64,000 bases of DNA from Diacronema lutheri (taxonomy: Eukaryota > Haptophyta > Pavlovophyceae > Pavlovales > Pavlovaceae). This document shows, in pieces, positions 1 to 9,422 of the stretch; position 1 is the first letter of the stretch, and each line of letters starts with the position of its first letter. The position numbers and the translations under genes were made by a program. Under the pieces are notes generated by a model. It had not been told where the DNA came from. It searched no databases and worked only from the letters and a program-made list of their open reading frames with translations. Where the stretch lies: positions 1,116,001 to 1,180,000 of the forward strand of contig JAGTXO010000006.1 of NCBI GenBank assembly GCA_019448385.1, written 5' to 3'.

Positions 1-962
1 CGTTCAGCGTCGTCAGCCGGCGCGCAGCGTCGGCCGGCCTGCGGCAGAAGCTGCTCAAGCTGCCGCCGTCCTTCGCGCTCTCGCCCGACGGCGCCACAAT
101 GCCCGAGCGCGACGTGTCGTACGCGATCGTGTCGGCGACGGGCGTGGCGCCGGAGCTCCGCCTGTGGATGCTGCCGCAGGCACGCGGCGAGCGCGGGCGG
201 ACGGCGCAGCTCATCACCGGCGCGGACCACTTGATTTGGGCACGGCGGACGGCTGACGATGCCGCGCGCTTCCTCGCCGACGCGTTTCCGCACGTGCCGA
301 TCGGTCCGGCGCAGGTGGGCGAGGACGAGATGCGACGCTTCGCGGAAAGTGCAGGCACGCTCCTTCCCAACCCGCAGCACTGCACGCACGCGGCCCTGAC
401 GTGCGGCGCGCTCGTCGGCGCGGCGCTCGCGGGCGACGCGCTCCACGCATTCCCGCCCGACCTCGGGCAAGGCGTCAACGCGGGCCTCCAGGACGTTGCC
501 GCGCTCGCAAGCTGCTTGGACGATCACGGCGTCACGTTCCGCGCACAGCCACCGGCCGCGCCAAGCGACGTCGGCGCGCAGGCCGCGCGGCGGCCGGACG
601 CGCTCGCGTGCGCGCTCGCGCGCTACGGCATCTCGCGTGCGAAGGAGGCCGCCGCCTTGACGAAGCTCGTGCAGCTCGGCCACCCGTTGCAGTACTCGCA
701 GGCAGTGCCTTTCGGCGCGATCCGCCGCGCCGCGTGGCGCGCAAACTTTGGCGCGCGCCTCGCGCTCGCGCGCACGCTCGGCCCGCGGCTCAATTTCTTC
801 CCGAGCGTGTTTGCGCTCGTGCAGAATCCGCGTCTGTCCTACTCGGAGGTCCTGCGCTTGGCGCACGCGACCACGCGCAGCATGCTCGTCCTCGCCGCGT
901 TGAGCGCGCTCGTGCTGGCCGGTGCGCACAGGCTTGCTCTTGCCGCGGTGGCCGGTATGTAG
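1..962 (+). CDS. Kynurenine 3-monooxygenase-like FAD monooxygenase, 5' truncated
   Basis: The frame is open from the left edge (first complete codon at 3) to the stop at 962, so this is the C-terminal part of a longer gene. It shows the second FAD-binding motif of group A flavin monooxygenases, GDALHAFPPDLGQGVNAGLQD, written here as GDALHAFPP then LGQGVNAGLQD; the family usually has GDAAHA, so one Ala is Leu. The following region (FFPSVFALVQNPRLSYSEV) resembles the end of kynurenine 3-monooxygenase, where the protein continues into a C-terminal hydrophobic segment (about the last 25 residues, SMLVLAALSALVLAG) that would anchor it in a membrane, as the outer-mitochondrial enzyme is. Function as kynurenine hydroxylation in tryptophan breakdown is inferred; another FAD monooxygenase of the same fold is possible. 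Confidence 0.65.
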   Translation, partial: FSVVSRRAASAGLRQKLLKLPPSFALSPDGATMPERDVSYAIVSATGVAPELRLWMLPQARGERGRTAQLITGADHLIWARRTADDAARFLADAFPHVPIGPAQVGEDEMRRFAESAGTLLPNPQHCTHAALTCGALVGAALAGDALHAFPPDLGQGVNAGLQDVAALASCLDDHGVTFRAQPPAAPSDVGAQAARRPDALACALARYGISRAKEAAALTKLVQLGHPLQYSQAVPFGAIRRAAWRANFGARLALARTLGPRLNFFPSVFALVQNPRLSYSEVLRLAHATTRSMLVLAALSALVLAGAHRLALAAVAGM

Positions 963-1111
963 AGGGCGCCAAGGGGCAGCCCAGGTGTCGTGGAGAAGAG
1001 CTCCACCGCGTACAGTTGTCATCACAGGGAGCCGGTCACGCTGCTGTCACCACCTCGCCCTCCACCGCACGCGCATGCCGAACAGGCCATTCGTCAGCCC
1101 GCCCTCAGTCG

Positions 1112-2281
1112 TCAGCCCGCCCTCAGTCGTCTGCGCTGTGCATTGCCGCGAGCACCGTGCGAGTTGCGCGGGCGCGCACGGTCCGGATCACACTGAGGAT
1201 CGCGCACGAGCTCGGACACGTACGGGTCGGGCTGGATGAAGCGCGCGCGCAGCGCGCCGTGCACCGCCTGCTCGAGCCGCGCCCGCCCGCGCGTCCATGC
1301 CTTGAGGTGCACGACTGTCGGCGTGGCGGGGTCGAATGCCGTGCCATTCGCGTGGAGGAAGCGCACAAACCGCGATCCGTCGGGGGCGGCCAGCGCGCTG
1401 CGCCCAACGTGCATCAAGTTGAAGCCCTGGTCGACGGTGCGGAAGTGCTCGCCCATCATGTGATTGAAGAAGGTCTGATCGGACCCAGTCGCGACCATGT
1501 CGAGGTCTTCGCTCATGAACTCAGCCCGACTGGCCCACCTCTGTCGGAGGGAGGACGCGAGGCTGACGTCGGGCTGGATGACCAGCGTTCCCGCGTTGAC
1601 AAGCCTGCGCGTGTGGTTGCCAGACGATGGCTCGCCGAACGTGCGCAGGAAGCGGTGCTCGGGCATGCGCGGATCCCACACGCCGCAGAACGGCTGCCCG
1701 CACCCGCACGCCTCGAAGATCGCGTCCGCGTTGGAGAGGAAGACGTGGTCCCCATCGAAATATGCGATCTGCTCGTAGCCGCCCGCGCCGCCGAGCGTCC
1801 ACAGGTTGAGCTTGGTCGCCATCGCGCCCAGGTCACCCTCGCTCGCGCCGGGCTGTTCGATCTGCTCCGTGCGTATCGGCACTACCGCGCCGGGCCGCTC
1901 GTCCACGAGCGCCCTCATGCCGGCATCGAGGTCAGCGGTGTGAAGGAGGAGGAACGGGTAGCGCGAGCGTGTGGCCAGCCAACTGCGCAGCAGAATCGCC
2001 ACTGCCGCCCGGTAGCAGGGTGACGCGCCTTTCGCCCCCACGCGGTGCGTGAGCAGCGTCGCGAACGCAAACGCGCGCCGCGAGCACGGCTGCGACGTGC
2101 GCGCCGCGCGCGCCGCGACCAGCGCGGCGATGCCGCCGCCGCCGCCGCAACAGCAGCAGCACACGCAGACACGGATGAGTATTCGGACGAGAGCGGCACG
2201 GCTGCGCCGCGCCGTGCTGTCGGTCGAAGACGCCGACTGAATGAGCGGCTCCCCTTCCTCCTCCGCCGCGCCGGAGCCCAT
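1112..2281 (-). CDS. GT8-family (glycogenin-like) glycosyltransferase, type II membrane protein
   Basis: Single-exon gene, 389 residues from the ATG at 2281. The N-terminus is a short cytoplasmic tail followed by a hydrophobic, Cys/Gly/Ala-rich stretch (about residues 29-60) that probably acts as a Golgi signal anchor. The catalytic region begins with AFATLLTHR, has the nucleotide-sugar and metal site DGDHVFL (DxD motif), and later motifs NAGTLVIQP and SDQTFFNHM typical of GT8 enzymes such as glycogenin and plant GUX xylan glucuronyltransferases. The sugar donor and acceptor cannot be told from sequence. The poly-Cys/poly-Gly run comes from a GCN-type trinucleotide tract. It is divergently paired with the PLAA gene and convergent with the monooxygenase gene to its left. 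The C-terminal 30 residues are low complexity and could be affected by an unseen intron. Confidence 0.75.
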   Translation of the reverse strand: MGSGAAEEEGEPLIQSASSTDSTARRSRAALVRILIRVCVCCCCCGGGGGIAALVAARAARTSQPCSRRAFAFATLLTHRVGAKGASPCYRAAVAILLRSWLATRSRYPFLLLHTADLDAGMRALVDERPGAVVPIRTEQIEQPGASEGDLGAMATKLNLWTLGGAGGYEQIAYFDGDHVFLSNADAIFEACGCGQPFCGVWDPRMPEHRFLRTFGEPSSGNHTRRLVNAGTLVIQPDVSLASSLRQRWASRAEFMSEDLDMVATGSDQTFFNHMMGEHFRTVDQGFNLMHVGRSALAAPDGSRFVRFLHANGTAFDPATPTVVHLKAWTRGRARLEQAVHGALRARFIQPDPYVSELVRDPQCDPDRARPRNSHGARGNAQRRRLRAG

Positions 2282-2452
2282 CCCGCCTGTGAGGCATATG
2301 GGGGATATATCTTTTTCGACCTTTTCCCGGTTTTTACTTTTTTCTGGTTTTTTCAGTTCACGGTATGCACCCTTTGCGCCGTCTACTCGAGACGCGCCTT
2401 CACACCGCGCGCGGCCTTGCTTGACCTGTCTGTCGACCCACAGCCCGCGGTC
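2282..2452. promoter_or_regulatory. Shared divergent promoter, GT8 / PLAA
   Basis: 171 bp between two divergent ATGs. It contains an unusually A/T-rich island for this window (about 2297-2360) with a TATA-like GGATATATC near 2313 and long T tracts on the + strand. A TTTTTTCAG at about 2349 could be a 3' splice site of a 5'-UTR intron for the PLAA gene. The role is inferred from position and composition. Confidence 0.4.
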
Positions 2453-5002
2453 ATGGAGCGCCGCACGTTCGCGCTGTCGGCCGAGCTGCGAGGGCACGAG
2501 CAGGACGTGCGCTGCGTCGCCGCGACGGACGGCGGCGACGTGCTTACCGCATCGCGCGACGCGTCCGTCCGTGTCTGGACGCGAGCGGCAGACTCGACGG
2601 CCTACGAGAGCCGCGGGACGCTCGTCGGGCACACGCACTACGTCGGTGCGGTGACGGCGGTCCCAGGCACGGGCTCGGTCGTGTCTGGTTCGAACGATAA
2701 GCACGTGATCGTATGGGACGACAGCGCGGGCGCGCCGCTCCGCCTCCTCGAAGGCCACACGGACGTTGTAAGCTGCGTCGCGGTCTCGGACGAGGGCGAC
2801 ATCATCTCCGGCTCGTGGGACAAGACGGTGCGCGTGTGGCGCGCCGGCGGTGTGAACGCGGTGGACGTGCTCAAGGGGCACGATCAGGTCGTCTGGGCCG
2901 TGCTGCCCTTCGCGCACAACGTCGGCATCGCGTCGGCATCGGGTGACCGTACGGTGCGGATTTGGCGGGCTGGCAAGTGCGCAGCAACGCTCACCGGCCA
3001 CACGGACGTCGTGCGCGGCCTCGCGCTTGTGCCCGCGCTCGGCTTTGCGTCGGTGGCGAACGACGGCACGCTACGCCTCTGGTCGCTCGAGGGCAGCGCG
3101 CTCCTCAGCGTGCAAATTTCCGGATCATTCCTGTACTCCGTGGCTGCTCTGCCAAACGGCGACTTGGCCGTCTGCGGCGAGGATCGTTCGCTCCGCGTCG
3201 TGCGCGACGGCTCGCTCGCGCAGGCGATCGCGCACCCCGCGCCGGTCTGGTCCGTCGCCGCGCTGCCTAACGGCGACCTCGTCACCGGTGGCGCTGACGG
3301 CGTCGCGCGCGTCTTCTCGACGGAAGACACGCGCCGCGCGCCCGCCGACGCGATCGCGCTCTTCGAGGCCGAGGTCGCGTCCCAGTCGATCCCGGCGACG
3401 GAGATCCCGGGGCAGGTGGGCGGCGTGGACGTGGCCAATTTGCCGGACGAGAGCGCGCTCGCTGAGCCCGGCGCGAAGGAGGGGCAGTACAAGATTGTGC
3501 GCGCCGCCGACGGCAGTCCCTGCCTCTACACTTGGTCAGTGTCGGACGCACAGTGGAGCAAGGTTGGTACGGTTGTCGGCGACCCGAACGCGACGGGCGG
3601 CGGCGGTGCCGGCGGCGCCGGCGGCGGCGCCGGCGGTGGCGCTGGCGGCGTGGCGCTCGGCCAGCGCGAGTACCAGGGGCAGTTGTATGATTTCGTGTTT
3701 GACGTGGACATTGCGGAAGGCCAACCGCCGCTCCAACTGCCGTACAACCGCGGAGCCGACCCGTACATGGCCGCGCAGCAGTTCATTTGGGCGCACAATC
3801 TGCCGCAGGCGTACCTCGAGCAGACAGCCAACTTCATCGTGCAGAACGCCGGGCCGTCGCACGCCGCCGTCGCCGCGCGCAACGTCGACCCGCTGACGGC
3901 GGCGGGTGCATACGTCCCGCCCGCGCTCGGCGCGGGCGGCGGTTTTGGCGCGCCGTCGGCGGTTACGAACGTCGACCCTCTGACGGCGGCCGGTGCATAC
4001 CGCCCTACGTACGCGGCCGCACGGCCGGTAACGGTCGGGCACGAGGACCCTCTCAGCGCCAACCGGTACCGGCCCGGTGGCGCGCCGGCGCCGGCCGGCG
4101 CCGGCGCCGGCGCGGCGGGCGGCGCGGCGGGCGGGGCGGCGGGCGGCGCGCCATTCCCCGTGCGGCAGGCGATCACGTTCGATTCGATGGCCAAGCCGCA
4201 GCTCGTGCTCGGCAAGTTGGCGCAGCTCAACGCCGAGCGCGGCAGCGCCGCGCTCGACGACGCCGAGCTGCGCGCTCTCACCGACCTCACGTCGTCGCTC
4301 GCGGGCGCGGCCGGCGGCCCGGCCGCCGCGCCAGCCGCGGCGCTCGCGCCCGCCGCGCTCGACGCGCTCGTCAAGGCGCTGGGCTGGCCGCTCGAGGCCG
4401 CGTACCCGCCGCTTGACATCTTGCGCCTTGCGCTGCTCCACCCGGCCGGCGCCGCGCGCGTGCCCACCATCTCGCCTCCGCTTGTCCCATCGCTGCTCGC
4501 GGCGCTCGCCGGAGCGTCCGGCGCGCCCGCGCCCACGCTTGTGATGGCGCTACGCGTGCTGTGTAACATGTGCGCGGTGCCGCGGCTGCATGCGTCGATC
4601 GGCGAGCACGTGAACGCGGTGCTCGAGGCCGCATCTGAGCACCTCAACGCCGGCGCGCACACCGTGCGCGTGCCTGCCGCCACCCTCCTGCTCAACTTTG
4701 CCATCTTCATTGCCGGCTCGGCGGCAGCCGAGGAGGAGGCGCAGGCGCAGATCCTCTCGGCGGTCGCGCCCGCGCTCGTGGCCATCGGCGAGGGCGACGC
4801 GCCCGACGACCTCGCGCTCCGCCTGCTCGCCACCGTGGGCACGCTCGCGCACTCCAAGCTCGGTGCGACCTTTGTCCGCCGCCTCGCGGCCGACCTCGGC
4901 ATCGGCGGCGCAGTCGCCGCGCTCGGCGCGCGCGCGAAGAGCAGCGACGCGGTGAAGGCGTGCGCGGCGCAGCTCGGCCAGCTGCTCGCGGCGACCGGCT
5001 GA
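2453..5002 (+). CDS. PLAA: PLAA / Doa1 (Ufd3) ubiquitin-binding, Cdc48 cofactor
   Basis: 849-residue single-exon protein. Residues about 1-290 form a WD40 propeller, with blades recognisable by repeats such as ELRGHEQDVRCV, LVGHTHYVGAV, LEGHTDVVSCV, LKGHDQVVWAV and LTGHTDVVRGL. Residues about 403-470 are the PFU ubiquitin-binding domain (QREYQGQLYDFVFDVDI), and about 567-849 the PUL domain, an armadillo-like fold that binds the C-terminus of Cdc48/p97. In between are a Gly/Ala-rich linker and three short DPLTAAGAY-type repeats like the DPFTG-type segments of animal PLAA. Known role: ubiquitin homeostasis, ribophagy, and endosomal or mitochondrial protein turnover with p97. The domain order and length match PLAA/Doa1 fully; confidence is high. 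Confidence 0.95.
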   Translation: MERRTFALSAELRGHEQDVRCVAATDGGDVLTASRDASVRVWTRAADSTAYESRGTLVGHTHYVGAVTAVPGTGSVVSGSNDKHVIVWDDSAGAPLRLLEGHTDVVSCVAVSDEGDIISGSWDKTVRVWRAGGVNAVDVLKGHDQVVWAVLPFAHNVGIASASGDRTVRIWRAGKCAATLTGHTDVVRGLALVPALGFASVANDGTLRLWSLEGSALLSVQISGSFLYSVAALPNGDLAVCGEDRSLRVVRDGSLAQAIAHPAPVWSVAALPNGDLVTGGADGVARVFSTEDTRRAPADAIALFEAEVASQSIPATEIPGQVGGVDVANLPDESALAEPGAKEGQYKIVRAADGSPCLYTWSVSDAQWSKVGTVVGDPNATGGGGAGGAGGGAGGGAGGVALGQREYQGQLYDFVFDVDIAEGQPPLQLPYNRGADPYMAAQQFIWAHNLPQAYLEQTANFIVQNAGPSHAAVAARNVDPLTAAGAYVPPALGAGGGFGAPSAVTNVDPLTAAGAYRPTYAAARPVTVGHEDPLSANRYRPGGAPAPAGAGAGAAGGAAGGAAGGAPFPVRQAITFDSMAKPQLVLGKLAQLNAERGSAALDDAELRALTDLTSSLAGAAGGPAAAPAAALAPAALDALVKALGWPLEAAYPPLDILRLALLHPAGAARVPTISPPLVPSLLAALAGASGAPAPTLVMALRVLCNMCAVPRLHASIGEHVNAVLEAASEHLNAGAHTVRVPAATLLLNFAIFIAGSAAAEEEAQAQILSAVAPALVAIGEGDAPDDLALRLLATVGTLAHSKLGATFVRRLAADLGIGGAVAALGARAKSSDAVKACAAQLGQLLAATG

Positions 5003-5155
5003 GGCTCGAGGCCAGCGTGCCGATAGGCTCGTGCCGGCGCGGCCGCATCAACCCAATGCAGGGAGGGCAGAGCGGCGGTCGCCGTCGGTCGCGGTCGTCG
5101 GCTTGACGGTGAACGAGACTCAGTCCAGTGTCCGTGTGACCTCAGTGAAGGCACG

Positions 5156-6630
5156 ATGGACATCACCCCCGTGATCCTCGCGGGCGGCCACGGCGACAGG
5201 CTGCAGCCGCTGACGAAGCGCACGCCCAAAGCGCTGCTCGCCGTCGCGAACAGGCCGCTCATCGCGCTGCCCCTCGGCCACCTCGAGCGGTGCGGCTTCC
5301 GGTCGGCCGTTGTCGTGACGGTCGAATCGCAGGCAGCGCAGCTCAAGCAGTTCTTGGACGAGAAGCACGGTGGCGCAATCCTCGTCGATCTGGTGGTTGT
5401 GCCCGACGATGCGGGCACGGCCGTGGCGTTACTTGCCGCCAAGCCCAAGGTGCGCGGCGACGTGCTCGTGATGAGCGTCGACCTCATCACCGACGTGCCG
5501 CTGCAAAAGCTCGCGGACACGCACCACCTGCGAGGCGCGGCCGCGACCGTCCTTCTCAAGGAGCGCGCGGCGCCGCGCGAGGGCAAGCCGCCAAAATGGG
5601 AGGAGGCGCTCGTGCTCGACGCCACCAAGGAGCAGCTCCTCTATATGGCCGCCGCGACTGACTGCGATGGGCACCTGGCGTTGCGCAACTCTTTGCTCCT
5701 CGCGCACGGGCACGTTGCGATCTGCACGACACTCACGGACGTGCACTGCTACATCCTCGCGCGGTGGGTCTTCGACCTGCTCGAGCAGCGGCTCGAGCTG
5801 AGCAACCTGCGCTACGAGCTCCTCCCCTTCCTCCTCCGTCATCAGTACATCCGCACGCGCCAGCCGCTGCCCGAGGCGCGTGGCCGCGCGTGCGCGCCCG
5901 CGCGCGCGCGCGTTCGCCATGCGGCGGTGACGCGCGCCCGCCGCGCGCAGCGGGCGAACCGGCGCGCCCACGCGCCGATCCACTACCGCGCGCACCTCGC
6001 CGCTTGTGTCCTCGCGCACGCCGCGACCGCATCTGTTCACTCGGTCCGATGCCGCCTGCCGCGCCCCGCGTGCCCGTCCACCGACAGTCGTCTCACGCCG
6101 AGGCGCTCGACATGAACCTGTCCATCTCGGGGCAGGATCAGCCGGCGCGGCACGAGCTCGCCATCGACCACACGCGCATCCACTGCGCCGTCGTCATCGA
6201 GCCGGCCGCCGGCGCGTTTTGCGTGCGCGCCAACAACGTTGCGCACTTCCTGGAAGCCAATCTCGAGATTGCCAAGGGCATCGCTCTGCCGTGGCTCGGC
6301 GCGGCGGACGACCGGGGCGAGCTGGGCGGCAAGACGGGCTTTGGGCAGGACTGCATGCGCGGGCAGGGCGTCGAGAGCGGCGCGCAGACGACAGTCAAGC
6401 GATCTGTCGTGGGCTCGCACTGCCGTCTCGGCAGCGGCGTTCGGATCGCAAACTCGGTCGTGATGGACCACGTGACCCTCGGCGACAAGGTCTCGCTGAG
6501 CAATTGCATCGTGTGCTCCAATGCTGAGGTGCACGAGGGCGCGACGCTCGTCAACTGCCAGGTGGGCGACGCGTGCACTGTTGATGCGAACGCGCAGCTC
6601 AAGAACGCCGCCATCGCGCAGAACGAATGA
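5156..6630 (+). CDS. EIF2B3: Translation initiation factor eIF2B subunit gamma
   Basis: Two exons. Exon 1 (5156 to about 5875) starts MDITPVILAGGHGDRLQPL, the nucleotidyltransferase-like domain of eIF2B gamma and GDP-mannose pyrophosphorylases, and runs to LLPFLLRHQYIR, the counterpart of IPYLVRKQF in the human protein. Exon 2 (about 6088-6630) carries the left-handed beta-helix repeats (TTVKRSVVGSHCRL, GVRIANSVVMDHVTLGDKV). Joining at a GC donor (GAG/GCGCGT at 5876) and the AG at 6087 keeps frame and gives about 420 residues, near the usual 450. An alternative GT donor at 5880 with AG at 5950 would add a low-complexity segment. The subunit is part of the guanine-nucleotide exchange factor for eIF2, a control point of translation. 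It is followed convergently by LRRC49. Confidence 0.88.
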
Positions 6631-6719
6631 GAGAGCCACCCTCGCTGGCCCAGCCCGTGCGCTCAAGAATGACTGGGTCGACGGTCCTGGACAGTTTGCC
6701 TATAGCCGGGCGGAGAAAA

Positions 6720-9335
6720 TCAGCCCGCCGGCGCGCCCAGCCCGCCGGCCGCCTCGTGGATCGCGCGCTGCATGTGTGGACGCAGGGCATCAGCCCACTG
6801 CGCGTCGAGAGCGCGCAGCTTGGCCTCGATGGCGAGCGCGTGCTGCAGCGCCGCGCTGACAAGCGCGCCGCTCTGCGCCCTCACGGCATCCGTTGCCGCC
6901 GCGCCGTCGCGCGCCCCGCCTGCTCTCGCACCGCGCGCGGGCGACATGGCGGCCGCAGACGCGCCCGCGGCGGGCGGCGGCTCGAGCGTAAGGCGGTTGA
7001 GCGCAGCGCACCGGAGCTCGGCCACGGCGCGCTCGGCGCCGTCGACGCTGCTGCCGTTGAGCACGGCGAGGAGCGGAAGGAGGGAGATAGCGCACGCGCG
7101 GAACATTGGGTGCGTGTGCGCGCCGCGCGAGTCCGGTGGGGGTGTCCGGTCAGCGGACGGCGCGGGAGCCGGCGGGTCCTCTGCAGAGATGGTGAGCTGC
7201 TCGAGGCGCGTGAGCGAAGGCAGCACGGCGTACAGCTCGCGCATGCTGTCGATGCTGCAGTCAATCAGCTCGAGCCGCGCCAGCGCGCCGATCCGGCGGA
7301 GGCGCGGCAGCCAATATATGAGGAGATGCGAGTAGCTCATATAGTGAAGCGACGCGCGCGACACGCCGTCGAGTCGGCCGAGCGCCGTGCGCGCCTCGCG
7401 CGCGCCGCGCGCGCCGTGCCGCGCGCCGTCAGGCAGGGGCGGCTCTTCATAATCGCCGTACAAGACGAGCGCGTCCGCCTGTACGCTCGCCCACGTCGCC
7501 GGCTCAAAGTCGCCCGCAAAGACGGTGGGCGGCGGCGCGGGCGGCGACGCCGGCTCGCCAGCGCGCCGCGCGCGGTACGATGCGCGCGCCCGCTCGATGG
7601 CGCGCAGCCGCGCGTGCGCGAGCCGCACGTCGGTGGGTGAGATCGGGCCGACGGGCTGCTGCGGCTCGGTCGGCGCGGCGGTGGGCGCGGTCGGCGGGCT
7701 TGGCGGGCGGCCGTCGACGAGCGACGGCGCGTCTCGGACGCCATCGCCCGCGCTCGCGCCGTCGCGCATCTTCGCTCCGTCCTCCTTCCGTCCGCGCTCG
7801 CTGCTTGATGGCAGCTGCGCCGCGTCGACCGGCGCGGGCTCGGCCGCGCGCTCGTCGCAATGAGCGGCGCCGCCATCGTGCCCACGCGCGCCGCCATCGT
7901 GCCCATGCGCGCCGCCATCGTGGCCACGCGCGCCGTCATCGTGCCCACGCGCGCCGCCATCGTGCCCACGCGCGCCGCCATCGTGCCCATGCGCGCCGCC
8001 ATCGTGCCCATGCGCGCCGCCATCGTGGCCACGCGCGCCGTCATCGTGCCCACGCGCGCCGCCATCGTGCGTACCGCCATCGTGCGTACCGCCATCGTGC
8101 GTATCGCCATCGCCCCGGCTGCTGCGCGTCTCCTCGGAGTTGTCGTAGCCGGGGCCGCGCATGCTGTGCGCGTCCGCCAGCTTCGCGGCCGACGCGGGCT
8201 GCGCGCAGCCGCATGCGGCCGCGCCGCCGGCGGCCGCTGCTGCACCGACGCTGGAGTTGGCTGCAGTCGGCGCGGCAGTGACGGCAGCGGCGGCGGCCGC
8301 ACCGCCCCTGCCGCCCGCGCCGCCCGCGCCGCGGCGCATCTGTCGGTTGTCCAAAGTCTGCAGCCTCGGCAGCGCCGCGGCGATCGTTGCGGCGTACAGC
8401 GGCAGAGACGCGCACGGATTCCCATCGAGGGCGAGTTCGACGAGGTGCTGCAGGCGCAGGAGCGGTCGGAACCGGTCGAGCGTTTCAATGAGATTGCCCG
8501 AAAGGATGACGCGCTGCAGGCTCGGCGCGCCGTGCGGCGCGTGCTGCGAGACGTGCGAGATGGCGTTGCGCCGCGCGTTGAGCTCCGTAAGCGCCGTGAG
8601 GCCCTGCAAGCCGTCGAGCGCGCGCAGCTGGTTGCCCGCGACGTTGAGCACGCGGAGCTCGGAGAGATGGTCGAGGTTCTCGAGCTGCTGGATGCAATTG
8701 CCGTGCAGGTCAAGCACATCGAGCCGGACGAGCGCGTCGAGCCGCTCGATCTTGGCGACGCGATTCCTGCCGAGCATGAGCACGCGGAGCGATGGCACGT
8801 GCTCGAGTGCTGAGATGTGCCGAATGCCGTTGTTGTACAGGTCGAGGAAGATGAGGTTGGGCAGGGTTTTCAGGTGCGAGATCCACGAGATCTGATTGTT
8901 CTGCAGATTGAGCACCCGCAAGCGCTCCTCGCCCTCGAGCAGCGGGCAGACCGTCAGGCCGCGCCCGTCGAGGTTGAGCCTCTCCAGGCTTGAGGCGCGC
9001 TCGGCGTCCGAGCGCTGGTGTGCAGCGAGCGCGGCAGAGAGGGACGCGTCAGCGCGGCATGCGACCGTGGCGGCGCGCGCAGCGCCCGAGTCGGCGCGCG
9101 ACGCCGAGAGTGGCCGCCGCAGGGCGCCCGACGCGATGCCCGAGCGCGCGCTCGCGCTCGCGCCAACGGCGTGCTGCTTTGGCGCGGTGGCCTGGAGCAG
9201 CGCGGTCAGCTTGCCGGCGCGCGCGGCGGAGAGCGGGCGCACGACCGCCGGTGCGCCGCCTGCGGGCGGCCGGTGCGATGCGATGATCCGGTCGAGGAGC
9301 GACGCCGTCTGCGCGTCCAGCGCGCCGCGCTCCAT
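6720..9335 (-). CDS. LRRC49: LRRC49-like leucine-rich-repeat protein (tubulin polyglutamylase complex)
   Basis: 871-residue single-exon protein. Residues about 120-330 hold SDS22-type leucine-rich repeats (LRVLNLQNNQISWI, LIFLDLYNNGIRHI, LRVLMLGRNRVAKI, LDVLDLHGNCIQQL, LRVLNVAGNQLRAL) whose spacing closely follows vertebrate LRRC49, a subunit of the TTLL1 tubulin polyglutamylase complex at centrioles and cilia. A second conserved block in the C-terminal half (SLHYMSYSHLLIYWLPRLRR then LELIDCSIDSM) also fits LRRC49. Between them, about residues 408-491, is a tandem GHDGGA/R repeat rich in His, Asp and Gly, probably disordered. The gene is divergent from the kinesin-like gene, with only 87 bp between ATGs. 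Co-function in cilia is inferred. Confidence 0.85.
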   Translation of the reverse strand: MERGALDAQTASLLDRIIASHRPPAGGAPAVVRPLSAARAGKLTALLQATAPKQHAVGASASARSGIASGALRRPLSASRADSGAARAATVACRADASLSAALAAHQRSDAERASSLERLNLDGRGLTVCPLLEGEERLRVLNLQNNQISWISHLKTLPNLIFLDLYNNGIRHISALEHVPSLRVLMLGRNRVAKIERLDALVRLDVLDLHGNCIQQLENLDHLSELRVLNVAGNQLRALDGLQGLTALTELNARRNAISHVSQHAPHGAPSLQRVILSGNLIETLDRFRPLLRLQHLVELALDGNPCASLPLYAATIAAALPRLQTLDNRQMRRGAGGAGGRGGAAAAAAVTAAPTAANSSVGAAAAAGGAAACGCAQPASAAKLADAHSMRGPGYDNSEETRSSRGDGDTHDGGTHDGGTHDGGARGHDDGARGHDGGAHGHDGGAHGHDGGARGHDGGARGHDDGARGHDGGAHGHDGGARGHDGGAAHCDERAAEPAPVDAAQLPSSSERGRKEDGAKMRDGASAGDGVRDAPSLVDGRPPSPPTAPTAAPTEPQQPVGPISPTDVRLAHARLRAIERARASYRARRAGEPASPPAPPPTVFAGDFEPATWASVQADALVLYGDYEEPPLPDGARHGARGAREARTALGRLDGVSRASLHYMSYSHLLIYWLPRLRRIGALARLELIDCSIDSMRELYAVLPSLTRLEQLTISAEDPPAPAPSADRTPPPDSRGAHTHPMFRACAISLLPLLAVLNGSSVDGAERAVAELRCAALNRLTLEPPPAAGASAAAMSPARGARAGGARDGAAATDAVRAQSGALVSAALQHALAIEAKLRALDAQWADALRPHMQRAIHEAAGGLGAPAG
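7865..8112 (-). repeat. 21-bp coding minisatellite in LRRC49
   Basis: About ten copies of a 21-bp unit (CGCCATCGTGCCCACGCGCG on the + strand) followed by shorter 12-15 bp copies toward 8110. The unit is a multiple of three and encodes repeated GHDGGAR/GHDGGAH heptapeptides, so copy-number change would leave the frame intact. Confidence 0.9.
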
Positions 9336-9422
9336 CGTGCGCCGAGCCGGGTCCCCGCGCGCTCAGCAGCCAGGGTCGGAAACGGTAAACGGCCATGGCA
9401 CCGCAGCAGCTCCGTTAGCTGC
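9336..9422. promoter_or_regulatory. Shared divergent promoter, LRRC49 / kinesin-like
   Basis: 87 bp between the two ATGs. It must hold both 5' UTRs and core promoters. I see no TATA box and no convincing RFX X-box; there is a short A-rich element GGAAACGGTAAACGG near 9378. Confidence 0.35.

Noticed and set aside
401-2023. 540-residue Arg/Ala-rich open frame on the + strand
   Set aside because: It lies antisense to the GT8 gene and overlaps the monooxygenase gene in another frame; composition is that of a shadow frame in GC-rich DNA.
3526-5628. 700-codon minus-strand frame
   Set aside because: Antisense to PLAA and eIF2B gamma; no domain.
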